Source of the DNA: Nymphaea colorata
Taxonomy: Eukaryota > Streptophyta > Magnoliopsida > Nymphaeales > Nymphaeaceae
DNA length: 64,000 nt
Direction: 5' to 3'
Assembly (NCBI RefSeq): GCF_008831285.2
Contig: NC_045147.1
Span: forward strand, 9,332,334 to 9,396,333
This document shows, in pieces, positions 24,701-34,600 of this stretch (the stretch's first letter is position 1; every line of letters begins with the position of its first letter). The notes beneath the pieces are model-generated. The model had not been told where the DNA came from. It ran no database searches and was given only the letters and a program-made list of their open reading frames with translations. The translations under genes were made by a program, and so were the position numbers.

Positions 24701-27700
24701 ACAACAATCAAGACAAGCTCATCACACAATTCATCACATATTATAAACACAAATTCATCACACAGTTCATCTTAAACATCAGTCATCTCAAATAGTGAAA
24801 TACACATGATTAGCATCAATCAATGTGTTAAGTTGTTAATCTAATGATTCTAATCATCATCTTCATTTTTGTCTTCATTTTCATCTTCCTTCTCATTGTC
24901 TTCAAGAATTGTTTCAATGCTTTCAAATGGAATATCAATATCCCCATTCCATGGCCCTCCTTCAACAAACTCTTCAAGTCCTTCAAGGTTGTTAAAAAAA
25001 TCAAGATCATCTTCATCAAGCATGGGTTCTTCTTCAGGTTCATCCCAATAATCCAATATATCTAAATGATCTAGGTTGATAGGATCAAATTGACTATGAT
25101 GTTGCCTCCCCGTTAATGTTCCATCTAATATATGCCTACAAAATTTAACAAGTGAAAAAATTAACTAATTGGTAAAAACTTAAAATGCATAATAAATGTA
25201 TTGAATTTACCTTTCTCTCAACTTCATATTATATTTGACAAAAACTAGGTCATTCAGCTTTTTATGTTCCAACCTATTTCTTTTCTCAATGCGACTTTGT
25301 TCAAATACACTTCAATTTCTTTCACATCAAGTGGTACTGCATGTTTCGCCGAGGATTCTAATTGCCAACTTCTTGAGATGTGGGCATTCAAACCTAAACC
25401 TATCCCACCGCATATCTAAACAACAAAAGGAAAAATAATGCTGTGAAAGAGTAAATAAAACACCAAATAAATTTAAATAACAAACAAAAACTCAAAAAGC
25501 AGATAATAATGACATAGAGTTCATGTTTTAGATACCTGGTCGCATGTCCTGCATCGAACTGCAGTATCTCTCCCTATGATACCAAAACAAGTATCGTACT
25601 TGTAGATCTCTGAATAGATAGAATCTCGTTCTATATGGTTAGTGACTAATAGATCAGTGCACTCCAATATGCCATACTCGACCTTCTATCCCCTTTAAAA
25701 GTAGGATGATATCTAATAGAAGGATTGAGGTTAGGCTGCTGCATTAAGTGGGTGATGAAGTTGTCCAGACTACCTGTGATCTACTTCCATATAGGCATAT
25801 ACAATTTCTTTTTTCCCTTTAGATTATCTCTAATGTGCTCCTTTGTTCTGTCCATAGCTTCATACAAATATCCTATGGAAGGCCTTTGTTCACTATCAGC
25901 CAATCTAAGGACTCTCACTAGAGGTAAACAAATCTTCAACATCGTGCATGATTCTCAAAATTCATCACTGAATATGATGTCTACAATTGCAGTAGTTTGC
26001 CTTTTATAAGCTTGTGGATATGCAGCCCATTTATCACTTGAGAACATTTGCCTTAAAGGATTTCTTTGCTGGAACATTCTGTTTTCCTTTACTTGTTCCC
26101 AAGTTGGCACCAACATCCTCTTCAAGTTCAATGTTTCATCTTTGCTTCCTTCCTCTTCAAGTTTAATGGGATCCCCGGATCCTACCTCAACATCATTCAT
26201 TTCTTTTTCAATCCTAATTGCTTTATTTGCATTGAGCATTTCCATACATTGATATCTAACAAATGCATGCACCGGCTTTTTTCTAGAACCATCACACTTA
26301 GCTACATCGGTGTGTGTCCCAACTATATGATGTTTAAAGCGATATATCCCTCCTAATATCATTTGCTCACAAAAATTATTTTTAATATTTAACCTATTAT
26401 TAAGATCCACTCTTGAACACCACTGCCATGCGGGATCCGTCATATCTTCAGAAAACAAAAACAAAAAAGTACTAAAAATCTTTGGTAGTTGGTGGGAGGT
26501 AGTAATAAAAAACAAGAGAAATCAATGGTAATGAGAAAGTTTATACCTCTTTTGTGTTAGTAGCCCTGAATTGTTGAAAGCCCTCTTTCTTCAAGCAAAA
26601 ATCAAGCTTCCACCATTCCATGAGCAAACTTTTGGGCTCAAATCGATGCTTTCTTCCTCAAATGAGTGAGTCTGTGGAGAAATCAAAATATCTCTCCCTC
26701 TCACAGCTTGTAGAAAGGTTTAGAGAGGGGGAGAGAAGCCACATTTTTAACAAAAGGCGCAAAAGGGGCTCTCGGGCCCCCTTTCTAAAAAATTACATGT
26801 ATCATATGATATGGGGGGTATCGTACGATACACCCCTTTGTATCATACAATACTCACGATACGGGCACGATATGCCTGTGTATCGCGTATCGAGCCCATA
26901 TCGTTTGGGTTTTCTTTACGTAGACAATTTGTATCGTCGTACTATATAGATAACACTGATTATTGGAACACTTGATGCATTCTGAAAGTGCCAATTAGAA
27001 AGATTGTGTGAAATTCCTGGACATGGCTCAATTCTACTAAAAACATTAGAATAACGGATCTTTAGTCATAATTTGTCAAAGTAGCCACGCAGCAACAATT
27101 GCTGGCCCTGCACATTATTGCTGCTGAAAAAAAGGAAAGGTCATATTTCACCTACCAGTTAATTTGCGACTAACATGAACAATCCGAATCCGAACTGCCG
27201 AATACATTCTTGCACAAAGTGCCAAAGGGAATGTATGTGTGGACAAGTATCATGAACTAATTGTATATCACATTGATGAGGTTGTACATTAGACTGCACA
27301 AGCATATTCAGCGATTGGCACCACAAACTAATCAGGAAATATGAAGGCCTCTTCATAATGATTAAGAGGACAGGCAACTTATCTACAAGTTGGATCAAAC
27401 AAGGTGCATATGGTATTCCACGTATGCAATTTGAAGTTATACCTCACAATTGAAGAACACTATGGATGGAGTGCCTCAACACACTCAATTTTGCAGAGCA
27501 CTTGAGCTGAAGCAAGTGGTGGATTAGAAGATGGAGAGTATTCTTAATGGGTGAGAAAGAAATACTTTGTGCATTGGGTAGGCAAAGTGGAGCCACCTTG
27601 GGAGTATTCACTTTTCCTTGACAAGAGGTACATGAAGGAAGTGCAGATCTACCATGAAGCAGCTAACTATGAGGACACCAAATGATTTAAAGTGGGCGAC

Positions 27701-30700
27701 ATGTTCCCTTGTGTTTACTTTGTATTGTTGATTCATTATAGCAATGTTATAAAAGGCGTAGCGTATCGCGTATCGGTCGGGCCGACCTATACGCCGTATC
27801 GTAACGTATCGCAAACGTAGCGTAGCGTATCGTAAAATTAATTTTTTAATTTTAAAAAATATTTAAAAATCATAAAAAATAGATAAAAATCATTAAAAAA
27901 CTGAAAAAAATGAACAAAAAATCAGAAATTAAGAAAAATGTATTCAAATATTAAAAAGATTATCATACATAAGGAACATTCATGTGTATTAACGACACTT
28001 TCCAAAATAAGAAATCAAATTTTCAAGAATAACATATAAGCATCCATCACAATTTTAAACTTGAAAATTTTATAGAATCTTAGGACTTAGAGTCTTAGGA
28101 CTTGGAGTTTTAGGACTTAGATTACATCACAATTTTATAAGTTCAAAACATATAGTTATCATCTTTCCTGATTCAACGATAATATCTTCCAAATTGATGA
28201 ATCCTTGGTTATTTTTGATGAAAATGGGCAAAATCTCTCCCTCCTACGTCTATTGGAGTCTTTAAATACAAGAAGAGAGAGGGGGAGGAGTGTTTAAACT
28301 TTTAAAAAATAAAGAAATATGTGTTTTCTCCCGTATCGTACGATACGGGGGTGTATCGCCCGTATCGTACGATACGGCCCCCGTATCGTACGATACGGAC
28401 GATACGCATACGATACGGACCCGTATCGTGTTTCAAACACGTATCGTATAGGTTTTCTTGACCTATACGATACGTATCGTACGATACGCGTCCGTATCGT
28501 ACGATACGGATAACATTGCATTATAGTGTTACACACTTACACTTCATTGAATGTCTATGTACTATTCTGCTTTCTTTGTGTGTAAGTCGAGCAACCAGCT
28601 GTAGCGTAATCCTTATTTATGAGGACCAAATTTATGTACCTTATTGGTCTTGCAATTGGATCTGGTCTTAGGAGCCCTTGAACACCCTTTTGTAATCTTT
28701 TGCCATCTAATTTTGAGTTTCTTTCCTTTGTCTATTCTATTTTCTCTTTAGTTTCTTTCAAATGCTTCTATGGAATGGAAAGCTTGCAGTGGCAAGAACT
28801 GCACATGCCACATGAGCCAGTGGAAGTAGATCCTTGTTCCTATTTTCTGACTTCAAAATTTCATTACATCCGAGATATGACATCTCTCTGATATTTTTCT
28901 ATCACATTCAGATACAAAGGGGAGCAGTTTCCAGAAAAAGGAAAGTATATGAACATAGAGTCTATATGGCCTCGTCCCGACTTCAAAATTACATCTGAAA
29001 GTTGCGTCTTGAATTGATCTTTGTGTTGCCACATTGATATGCAAAGGGGAGGTGTGTGAGAAAAGAAAAAAGGTGCCCATGAATGGCAGAACGAGTGGTC
29101 TAGTAAAAGAAGAAACTAATTCAGGAAATCGTGTGCATTCTGTGGGTGCATTGTTTTTGGGCATAATTCATGATGATGACTTGTTTCAATAAAGGCGGAA
29201 ATAGCTGGTTTCACTAATGGTTGCGCAAGTTAGGTATAGCATAATTAAGACAATGACAGGCTATGGATGTTCTTATTATTTGTTAACTTTTGCTGTTTTC
29301 TTGTTTCTTATCCTTATTCACCTTGATGATTTCTTTTTTCTTTATTTGTGGCCTGGTGGTATGCTTGTCCTGGTTTAGATTGCTTACTTTTCATGACTGC
29401 AGACAGTAAACATCAAATGCACTGGATAAAGATGAGAGTGGTCTAAAAAGATAAGATTATTTGATGCAGATAATAAACATCGAACGTACTGATGTTTAAT
29501 CAATAACTTAGAATCGGTCTGCAGAGATTGGCTGCAGAATTATTGTCTCCATGCTTAGTTCATGTTATAAATGAAATGTGTAACATTGCTTCTGTGGACT
29601 GTTGTTGGTCTAAGAGACTAGCTGACTTTAAAAATGAAAAATTCATTACTGTAAAACCTGAGATTTGCATCTGTGCCTGAATGACATTTACTTGGTTTAT
29701 ATTACTTCTATGTCATGAGAAAGGCTATTAATTTCAAAACTTGGCACTAGTTGGATGGCAGGAGGGTCATTTTTTTACATGGTAATATTGTGCAGGGGAG
29801 CAGAAGAAGACCTCTTTGTTAAATGAGCTACAAGAGCAGGAAGATGTTCTCAAGCAATGTATTGATCAACTTGGAACTGTAAAAGCAACGAGAGAGGCTT
29901 TAGTGACCCAATTAAAAGAAGCACTACAGGAGCAGGTCCGAACAAATTAAAATAAACCACCCCAGCCCTGTTTGGCCGATTCATTTGAGTTGGAAATTAC
30001 TTGTCTTATCCAAGTTTCTGATTGAATCATTTTACTTGTAGGAATCCAAGCTGGAGCATGTCCGCACTCAACAGCAGGTGCCCTCACTCTCTCTCTCTCT
30101 CACACACACAGAGACACACACACACACACAAAGACGACTACACACACACACAAAGACGTCTACACACACAGATATACACGTGCAGACAGAAGACGAGTGA
30201 GTGTTGTTATCCCCCGTTCCCTCCCACCCTTGTCACACGTGTGCCCCACACCCACACAAGGGAGAAGCACTATAATGTAGTTTTTCTGCCCCTTGCTCCT
30301 GATGTACATCTCTTTAATATATAGATGACAGGTGAACATATCCTTGGTTTTGATATCCAGAAAAGAAATACATCCTTAGTTCGTTAAAAGGTATTTTCTG
30401 GAGGTTTTGTTTGTCCTAACTATACTGAATTATGTTTATGGGTACTAAGTGAACGACGGCTAAGCCACTTTCATTCTTACTCTTTTAGACATGCTTGCAT
30501 CTCTGTTGTCTATATTAATCTGCATCAGGCTGCTGGTTGGTATGTAGCATATGGTTCTTTGCTGAGATTAATGATACCATGTCTTTATTTTAAATGTGAA
30601 AAACAGGGATAGATCCACTGAATGTTCCCTATTCTGGCAAATTTCTGAAGTGAAATTTCACGTCTTAACAGGTTGCACAAGCCAATGCTGCGCAAGCTGC

Positions 30701-31436
30701 TAGTATGAGGCAAAAACTCGGTAATGGCATTGCTGGACAACCAACGGGACTAGATGCTCCAGAGACCACTCCAGGTTTGCCCGCTTTGCATCAAAATGGA
30801 CAGCCATCTCCAGCTGATGTTAAGTTGCCGGGAAAAGACAGCAAGACAGCAGCAGAAATAGCTGCCGAAGTGGCAGCTAAGCTTGCTGCATCAACATCAT
30901 CTGCCCAAATGCTGACTTCAGTCCTTTCATCCTTTGCTGCTGAGGAAGCAAAGAGTGCAGGTCTGAAAACCAGTACCAGTCACCCTGGGGATACCTTCCC
31001 AAATCTCTCACCTGCTAAACGGGTTAAACTTGAAGAGCCAACAGTAAGATCTGATGGTGCTATTGCGTTCTTCCCTTCTCCGCAGCTAGTCATGCCAAAT
31101 CTTCAGCAGCACCCTTTGGCTATTCAGCAACCCTCTGCGTCTAACGTACAAGGCCAAGTATTGGCTCAGCAGCCTACATATGCATTGCTTCCACCTCCTC
31201 AGCAGTACGTGCAAACTCAGGGTACAGGGATGATGGGACTTCATTATAACTACTCAAGTAGCACACTGCCACCCCCTCCACCACCACCACCACCACTGCC
31301 ACACCAAATGGTCCTGGCGAGACCTGCACCGTTGGCACATCAGCCTAGTGCCCCAAGTTTCCAGCCTCTCCAGCCACCACCAATGGGATATTACGGTCAA
31401 TCTAGCCAACCACCAAATACCTTGGGCCCTCATTAG
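6057..31436 (+). CDS. CID/RPR-domain protein, RNA Pol II CTD-binding (RPRD/RTT103-like)
   Basis: Coding exons: 6057-6132, 6405-6652, 22718-22873, 22956-23112, 29796-29935, 30042-30077 and 30672-31436. All introns are GT-AG, frames agree across every junction, and the total is 525 residues. Residues about 4-125 form a CID domain (for example [16 protein letters not shown] and [18 protein letters not shown]), the helical fold that binds the phosphorylated C-terminal repeat of RNA polymerase II. Residues about 165-285 are a charged coiled-coil region like that of RPRD proteins. After an Ala-rich helix (about 331-346) comes a basic KRVKLEE patch near 387, a possible nuclear signal, and a Pro/Gln-rich tail with a run of eight prolines near 470. 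The ATG at 6057 fits the family start; the nearby ATG at 6061 is out of frame. Plant relatives are annotated as ENTH/VHS-family or CID proteins. Expected role: nuclear, in transcription elongation, termination or 3' processing. Introns 2 and 4 are swollen by transposons. Confidence 0.93.
6653..6746 (+). repeat. compound (CT)n(CA)n microsatellite at the exon 2 donor
   Basis: The intron 2 donor GT (6653-6654) is the first dinucleotide of GTCTCTCTCTCTCTTTCTC, which runs into about 75 bases of nearly pure CA repeat. Reading through it gives the artefactual Thr-His repeats of long open frames here. Confidence 0.9.
7079..7419 (+). repeat. left LTR of the small element
   Basis: Direct repeat of 8732-9077, followed by a tRNA-Met-like primer site at 7422. 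Confidence 0.65.
8732..9077 (+). repeat. right LTR of the small element
   Basis: Direct repeat of 7079-7419; starts TGATGCAGGAGCAG and ends near CTGCGTCA. Confidence 0.65.
9078..9712. other. AT-rich intronic DNA with a short perfect hairpin
   Basis: No gene. It contains the self-complementary stretch GTATTGTATGATACAATAC at about 9142-9160, probably part of an old MITE. The rest is low complexity. Confidence 0.35.
9713..10086. mobile_element. 374-bp hAT-type MITE
   Basis: It has 17-bp perfect terminal inverted repeats, CATAGCCACAAATATCG at 9713 and its complement ending at 10086. The 8-bp flanks TTTTTATG (9705-9712) and TTTTAATG (10087-10094) agree at seven of eight positions, the duplication size of hAT elements. 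The interior is AT-rich and non-coding. Confidence 0.8.
10207..10422 (+). repeat. 5' LTR, outer copia
   Basis: 216 bp, TGTTAAATAC to GTGGACA, followed directly by the tRNA-Met primer site at 10423-10434. Confidence 0.93.
10571..12902 (-). pseudogene. inner copia integrase C-part, RT and start of RNase H
   Basis: The integrase catalytic end lies at 12902-12440 ([13 protein letters not shown] motif), in an overlapping frame with 12619-11783, which runs into the RT domain. RT continues from 11782 with [20 protein letters not shown], the [11 protein letters not shown] motif and the catalytic [10 protein letters not shown] box. A TGA replaces the conserved Trp just before VYTIKY at about 11783. 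RNase H begins (GYSDADWAG at about 10860) but is replaced by non-homologous codons containing a 23-residue duplication. Confidence 0.88.
12952..14779 (-). pseudogene. inner copia gag, protease and integrase N-part
   Basis: Gag starts near 14715 ([23 protein letters not shown] is typical of copia gag). It shifts frame next to a 51-bp tandem duplication at 14403-14504 and then continues in a 485-codon frame from 14409. That frame contains a CCHC zinc knuckle ([14 protein letters not shown]), a protease active-site region [13 protein letters not shown] where the usual DSG is DSC, the pre-integrase YWHERLGH motif and the start of integrase (CDACQFAKH), ending in a stop at 12952. Confidence 0.88.
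14403..14504. repeat. 51-bp tandem duplication in inner copia gag
   Basis: Two adjacent 51-bp units beginning TTGACAATCC, at 14403 and 14454, agree over at least 48 bases. On the minus strand they encode a 17-residue repeat ([16 protein letters not shown] plus one). Confidence 0.9.
15078..15096 (-). other. primer binding site, inner copia
   Basis: Minus strand TGGTATCAGAGCCCACAAG immediately follows the LTR end TACA and is complementary to the 3' end of initiator tRNA-Met. Confidence 0.88.
15097..15349 (-). repeat. 5' LTR, inner copia
   Basis: 253 bp, with minus-strand termini TGTTGAAG and TTCTACA. In the minus-strand direction it is preceded by AAATTGGGGG, which resembles a polypurine tract. 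Confidence 0.8.
15388..17192 (+). pseudogene. outer copia RT-RNase H
   Basis: The RT domain runs from about 15530 ([18 protein letters not shown]) through [31 protein letters not shown]-like [11 protein letters not shown] and the catalytic [12 protein letters not shown] box near 16230. RNase H lies at 16710-17130 ([46 protein letters not shown]) and is intact to its end at 17192. Stops at about 15797 (Trp codon to TAG before VFTIKY), 15957, 16222 and 16629 break it. No integrase or gag precedes it. Confidence 0.9.
17200..17413 (+). repeat. 3' LTR, outer copia
   Basis: 214 bp, TGTTAAATAC to GTGAACA, preceded by the polypurine tract GAGGGGGAG and followed by target duplication ACTTT. Confidence 0.93.
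17419..18545. other. intronic DNA of the CID gene, nothing recognised
   Basis: AT-rich, with no repeat pair and only short open frames without known domains. Confidence 0.35.
18554..19882. mobile_element. 1.33-kb hAT-type non-autonomous DNA element
   Basis: The perfect 8-bp duplication GTTGGTGG flanks it (18546-18553, 19883-19890). Terminal inverted repeats are CTATGTCACATAGGTGC at the left and, read inward from the right, CTAAGTCACACGGGTGC. Subterminal GGTGC/CACGGGTGC motifs are repeated at both ends. There is no transposase; the interior holds a (TA)n tract and poly(T). Confidence 0.85.
18667..18763. repeat. (TA)n(CA)n microsatellite
   Basis: About 66 bases of TA followed by a CA-rich run, inside the hAT-type element. 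Confidence 0.95.
19891..20570. other. intronic DNA, nothing recognised
   Basis: No gene or repeat boundary was seen. A short G-rich run (GGGGCGGGTGGGGGCGGGGG) lies near 20127. Confidence 0.35.
20571..22649 (+). mobile_element. old Ty1-copia relic
   Basis: The left LTR (20571-20735) and right LTR (from 22485 to about 22649) share (T/C)GTTAAGCTTGGGG and TTTAGGAGGCGGTTT-like blocks. The primer site TGGTATCAGAGGAGGG follows the left one at 20736. Between them are a degraded copia gag (about 21400-21650; [20 protein letters not shown]) and a degraded RNase H (about 21960-22370; YTDAD, then [14 protein letters not shown], then a [12 protein letters not shown]-like stretch in another frame). Protease, integrase and RT are missing. 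It ends about 70 bp before CID exon 3. Confidence 0.75.
24540..26958 (-). mobile_element. hAT element with degraded transposase
   Basis: The ends AAATGTTGTAAAAGGCG and GATAACACTG correspond to CAATGTTAT...ATAACATTG of the related copy at 27742-28518. Flanking octamers ATCATTGT and ATTATTGG agree at six of eight positions. Subterminal regions are rich in GTATCG/CGATAC motifs. A transposase relic lies inside on the minus strand. Confidence 0.85.
24850..26470 (-). pseudogene. hAT transposase (BED finger, DUF659-type, hATC dimerisation domain)
   Basis: The minus-strand order fits plant hAT transposases. A BED-type zinc finger lies at about 26443-26310 (DPAWQWC..., [21 protein letters not shown], with one finger Cys replaced by Asn). 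A middle region follows at about 25900-25680 ([16 protein letters not shown]). The hATC dimerisation region is at about 25420-25220 ([16 protein letters not shown], then a CERN motif whose following Trp is TGA, then [16 protein letters not shown]). The tail at 25056-24850 is very acidic. Stops and gaps make it non-functional. Confidence 0.85.
27742..28518. mobile_element. 777-bp non-autonomous hAT element with palindromic subterminal array
   Basis: Perfect 8-bp target duplication CATTATAG (27734-27741, 28519-28526). Termini CAATGTTAT...ATAACATTG are inverted repeats. Both subterminal regions carry many GTATCG/CGATAC motifs; the right one has five copies of the 16-bp palindrome CGTATCGTACGATACG. 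No coding region. It is related to the transposase-bearing copy at 24540-26958 and sits inside the right LTR of the chromovirus relic. Confidence 0.92.
28332..28508. repeat. array of 16-bp perfect palindromes
   Basis: CGTATCGTACGATACG occurs at 28332, 28361, 28382, 28473 and 28493, with further half-sites between. Because it is self-complementary, both strands translate as similar Tyr-Arg-Thr-Ile-Arg repeats, which is an artefact. Confidence 0.95.
28841..29795. other. rest of CID intron 4, nothing recognised
   Basis: AT-rich intronic DNA ending in the acceptor TTGTGCAG at 29795. Confidence 0.4.
30078..30180 (+). repeat. compound (CT)n(CA)n microsatellite at the exon 6 donor
   Basis: The donor after exon 6 (CAG|GTGCCCTCACTCTCTCTC) runs directly into CT and then CA/GA repeats, the same arrangement as at exon 2. 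Confidence 0.88.
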
Positions 31437-31627
31437 ATAAATTCTGGGTTCAAAGCTGACGAAATCCTTTGTTACATATCTCGAGAAGCAACACGACATG
31501 AAGCTGGGGAATCAATATTTTGGGAAAAGTTGCAAGTTTTTTAATCATATAAAGTTACAATGTATAATATCCATGCGACACGGTTCCTCAGCGTCGGCAA
31601 ACAGGCTGAAGCAGCATCTTTTAACCT

Positions 31628-34600
31628 TTAATCAGAATCTGAATTGTATGTAGATGATCTAACTGATCCGCCTCTATGCTCCTTCTCTTCTCCTTCATCG
31701 TTTTCTTTCTTTTCAATTATTCCTGAAAAATTGGAGCCTTAGTACATGCTATCTATCGATAAATGTTTCTAAAAAATTTTGGTTCGTACCTTTTTTGATA
31801 AGAAGACGCTCAAGTGTTGCAGTTGTAAAATCATCTTTACCTCCAAGATCTTGAAACCCTATGATTCTCTCGGTGGCGATGCCATTTCTACAGCAAAAAT
31901 GTAATACCGTTATTTATGTTCCATGTAGAACTCAAGCAACTTAAGGTTTAAACCAAGTACTGATGAGTTCAACCACTCGGGTCGAGTACTCCAGCAGTAG
32001 CTTTCCTCCAAGGAGATGGCCTTTTTGGAGCCATCCCGAGACCTTATGTGCCGTGGGGGAGGATAATGCAAACCCGTTTGATTGCTCAATCAAGCTAAAT
32101 GAGTTCTTTTACTTCAGACCAATATAGACATGTCTAGCTCTCACCTGAACATTATGATGCATGGCAACGTCCTCACGGCAAGTTTGGCCACAAAGAAGGG
32201 TGCGTTCTGTAAGCAAACACGTTGACAACGTGAAATTTCGCTCATATGATAATGGGAGATTCCTTTTACGAGGTAGCAAATTATTGTTTGCTAACCTCAG
32301 CATCGAGCTTAATGAATTTTGTATCGATATGTCTTGGCGCGAGATTTTTCAAATGCTTATCAACTATCCTGCAGATAAGTAACAGATGAAATCCTTAGTT
32401 TGATAGGTCAATTCTTGTGATGGCTAGTGGCTGTCGAAACTTACTTGCAGCGGTAAAATTCCCGGTGGTAAAAGTGACATATTACTTTTTCAGTCTTAGT
32501 GACCTCAGCCAAGAAATCTCCTTCAGATATCTCCCTGTATTCCCCATGACCCAGTCTTTGTAGAACTTGTCGCTTCTCAATTTCACTCTGGAGAATGTAT
32601 CAAACGTGAAATGTCCAACATGTTACACCTTACAAGTAAATAATACAGCTAAATTTTATTGCTCGGAAAGACAATTTCACCTTCAGAGCTGCAATCCTGT
32701 CTGAGTGTAATTTTTCTAGCTCAGGATCCTGTAATCACAATTCCACTCAGGGATGATGTTAATTCAAAATGTTATGCAATGATCTGCTTACTTACATCCA
32801 TTAACTCATCCAAATCAACTTCTTGATCAACTGGCGCAGCAGCCTGGGCCTTGCCTTGAGCTAGCAATTCCTACGAGGAACGTAATTAAATAAAATTCAG
32901 CTCCATTGTCATATTTACACTAATTTTTTGATTATCTTAACATGCAAGCCTGCGGCACATAAAAATTTGAAAGAATGAACAAAATTCAAAATTTTAGGAA
33001 GTATTCATGTGCATGACATGATCCATCAGAATTGGTAACTAAAAAGAAGAATCCAAGAATGCCATGTTAGACACAAGTGAACTTACTAAAGGAACAAATT
33101 TTAACTAGAACGAAGAATCCAAGAGTGCCATATTAGACAAGAGTCAATTAACTAAAAGAACAATTTCAATGCCTTCATCAAGACTAACTGGTTAAATATC
33201 TGGGCCTCGAAAATGCAAAGGTTTTAGTAACACACGTCTACAATTTTCATGTCAAACCTTTCATAACATGGAAAGAAGCCATCTTCTCAATAGACGTTGA
33301 TGAATGCATGCAACCTTTATGAATTAGAAATTGCAACATATGCTCATGTTAACATTTCCATAAAAGTTTGAACATTAAAAATCAAATCTACAATTTATAG
33401 CCGCCAACATTTTAAGAAGAGTGCTGCAAAGCTTCAAATAAAACAGCACACGATCCAAGACTACTCTAAATGACAAGTTTGAAAATGGATACTACTAAGA
33501 TGGATTATAGCCTTATAGATGAACAATGCCCTAGGCTTCCCCTTCAAACAGGTAAGCTTATTTGCAACCATGGGATTAGATTCCTGAAATGCGCCACTTA
33601 TCCCCTATCCAGAAGAATTTCTGAAAATCAGATTTCTCTTATGTTTTTATCCTATTTACAGAAGATAGTTCAGTCTCTTATGATGCCTAGTATATCTCCC
33701 CTTACTTGTCAATGACGAGAGCCCTCTTAATGGACAGACTAGACCTACTGGCATGGTTTGGCGTGGCATGCAGCCCAGCGTCCATTGTAATGAATAGCTT
33801 GTACTTTATAATTTAAGCTTTTGCAGCATCTACATGTATCATGTCTAAGGTCGCAAAACATTTTGACGATGAAAAAAAACACCATGATTAACACTATCAT
33901 TAATCATGATATCGAGTGGCATCCCCAAGAAAAGATAATGAAATACGATATCCAAAACGTCAAACGTTGATAGGTGAAATAGCAGCATAATTCACCACTG
34001 CAAGTGGAGATCCACAGAGAAAAATGGCGCAACTTATCTAATAAAAGCAAAGAGAAAATAAGATAGGAAGGAAGTGATAAAAGCCAAGCAGAAAAGAAAA
34101 TATGCCATGAGAAATAGACGGATGCGAAGACAAGAGACATGCTTCCAAAGATTCATCACAGGTAAATATTTGAAGAATACAGGTCACCGAGAAGTACATA
34201 TTTGAGGAATACAGGTCTCCAAGAAGGGATGAGACATGCTTAGGTAGATTCGTCACAAGTACATATTTCAAGCCAATACACAACTACTAAAAGTTCCGTT
34301 CCCATCAAGTCGCCATGTCCAACAAATATCTTCTCAAGAATGTCGAATAAACACAGACGGAAATGCGATAGACAAATTTAGGGCTAGCAAAAGGGGAAAA
34401 GACGAAAAAAAGAGACGAGGAAGGAACCCAAACAGGAGGAAAAGAACCAAATCGGAAAAAATACCGAAAATGCAATGAAAGAACAAAGAAGAAGAAAAAG
34501 AGAAGATCCAGAGGAATCCATTCCCAACAACTCTGACGAACTAATAAAGAAAATCATCCTGGCAGGAAAGAAAGGGTTAACGACGTCTGAGAACTACAAT

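Larger units (their letters stand above)
23205..28840 (+). mobile_element. Ty3-gypsy (chromovirus-like) relic in CID intron 4
   Basis: The left LTR, 23205-23584 (TGTTCCCTTGTG to CATGACA), is followed by the primer site TTGGTATCAAAG at 23586. The right LTR starts at 27702 after AAAGTGGGCGACA and continues on the far side of a hAT insertion (28519 to about 28840). Shared blocks include CTTTTGTAATCTTTT. The interior has a gag-like N-terminal region (about 23700-24000) and, just before the right LTR, a degraded chromodomain-like stretch ([17 protein letters not shown] at about 27560). Everything between is lost or replaced by a hAT element. The right end is approximate. Confidence 0.65.

Noticed and set aside
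24850-25056. Acidic minus-strand open frame taken as a small host gene
   Set aside because: It continues the hAT transposase relic downstream of the hATC domain and lies between the element's ends.
28294-28536. Open frames on both strands with Tyr-Arg-Thr-Ile-Arg repeats
   Set aside because: Artefact of the self-complementary CGTATCGTACGATACG array.
30022-30324. Open frame rich in Thr/His
   Set aside because: It is CID exon 6 read out of phase into an intronic CT/CA microsatellite.
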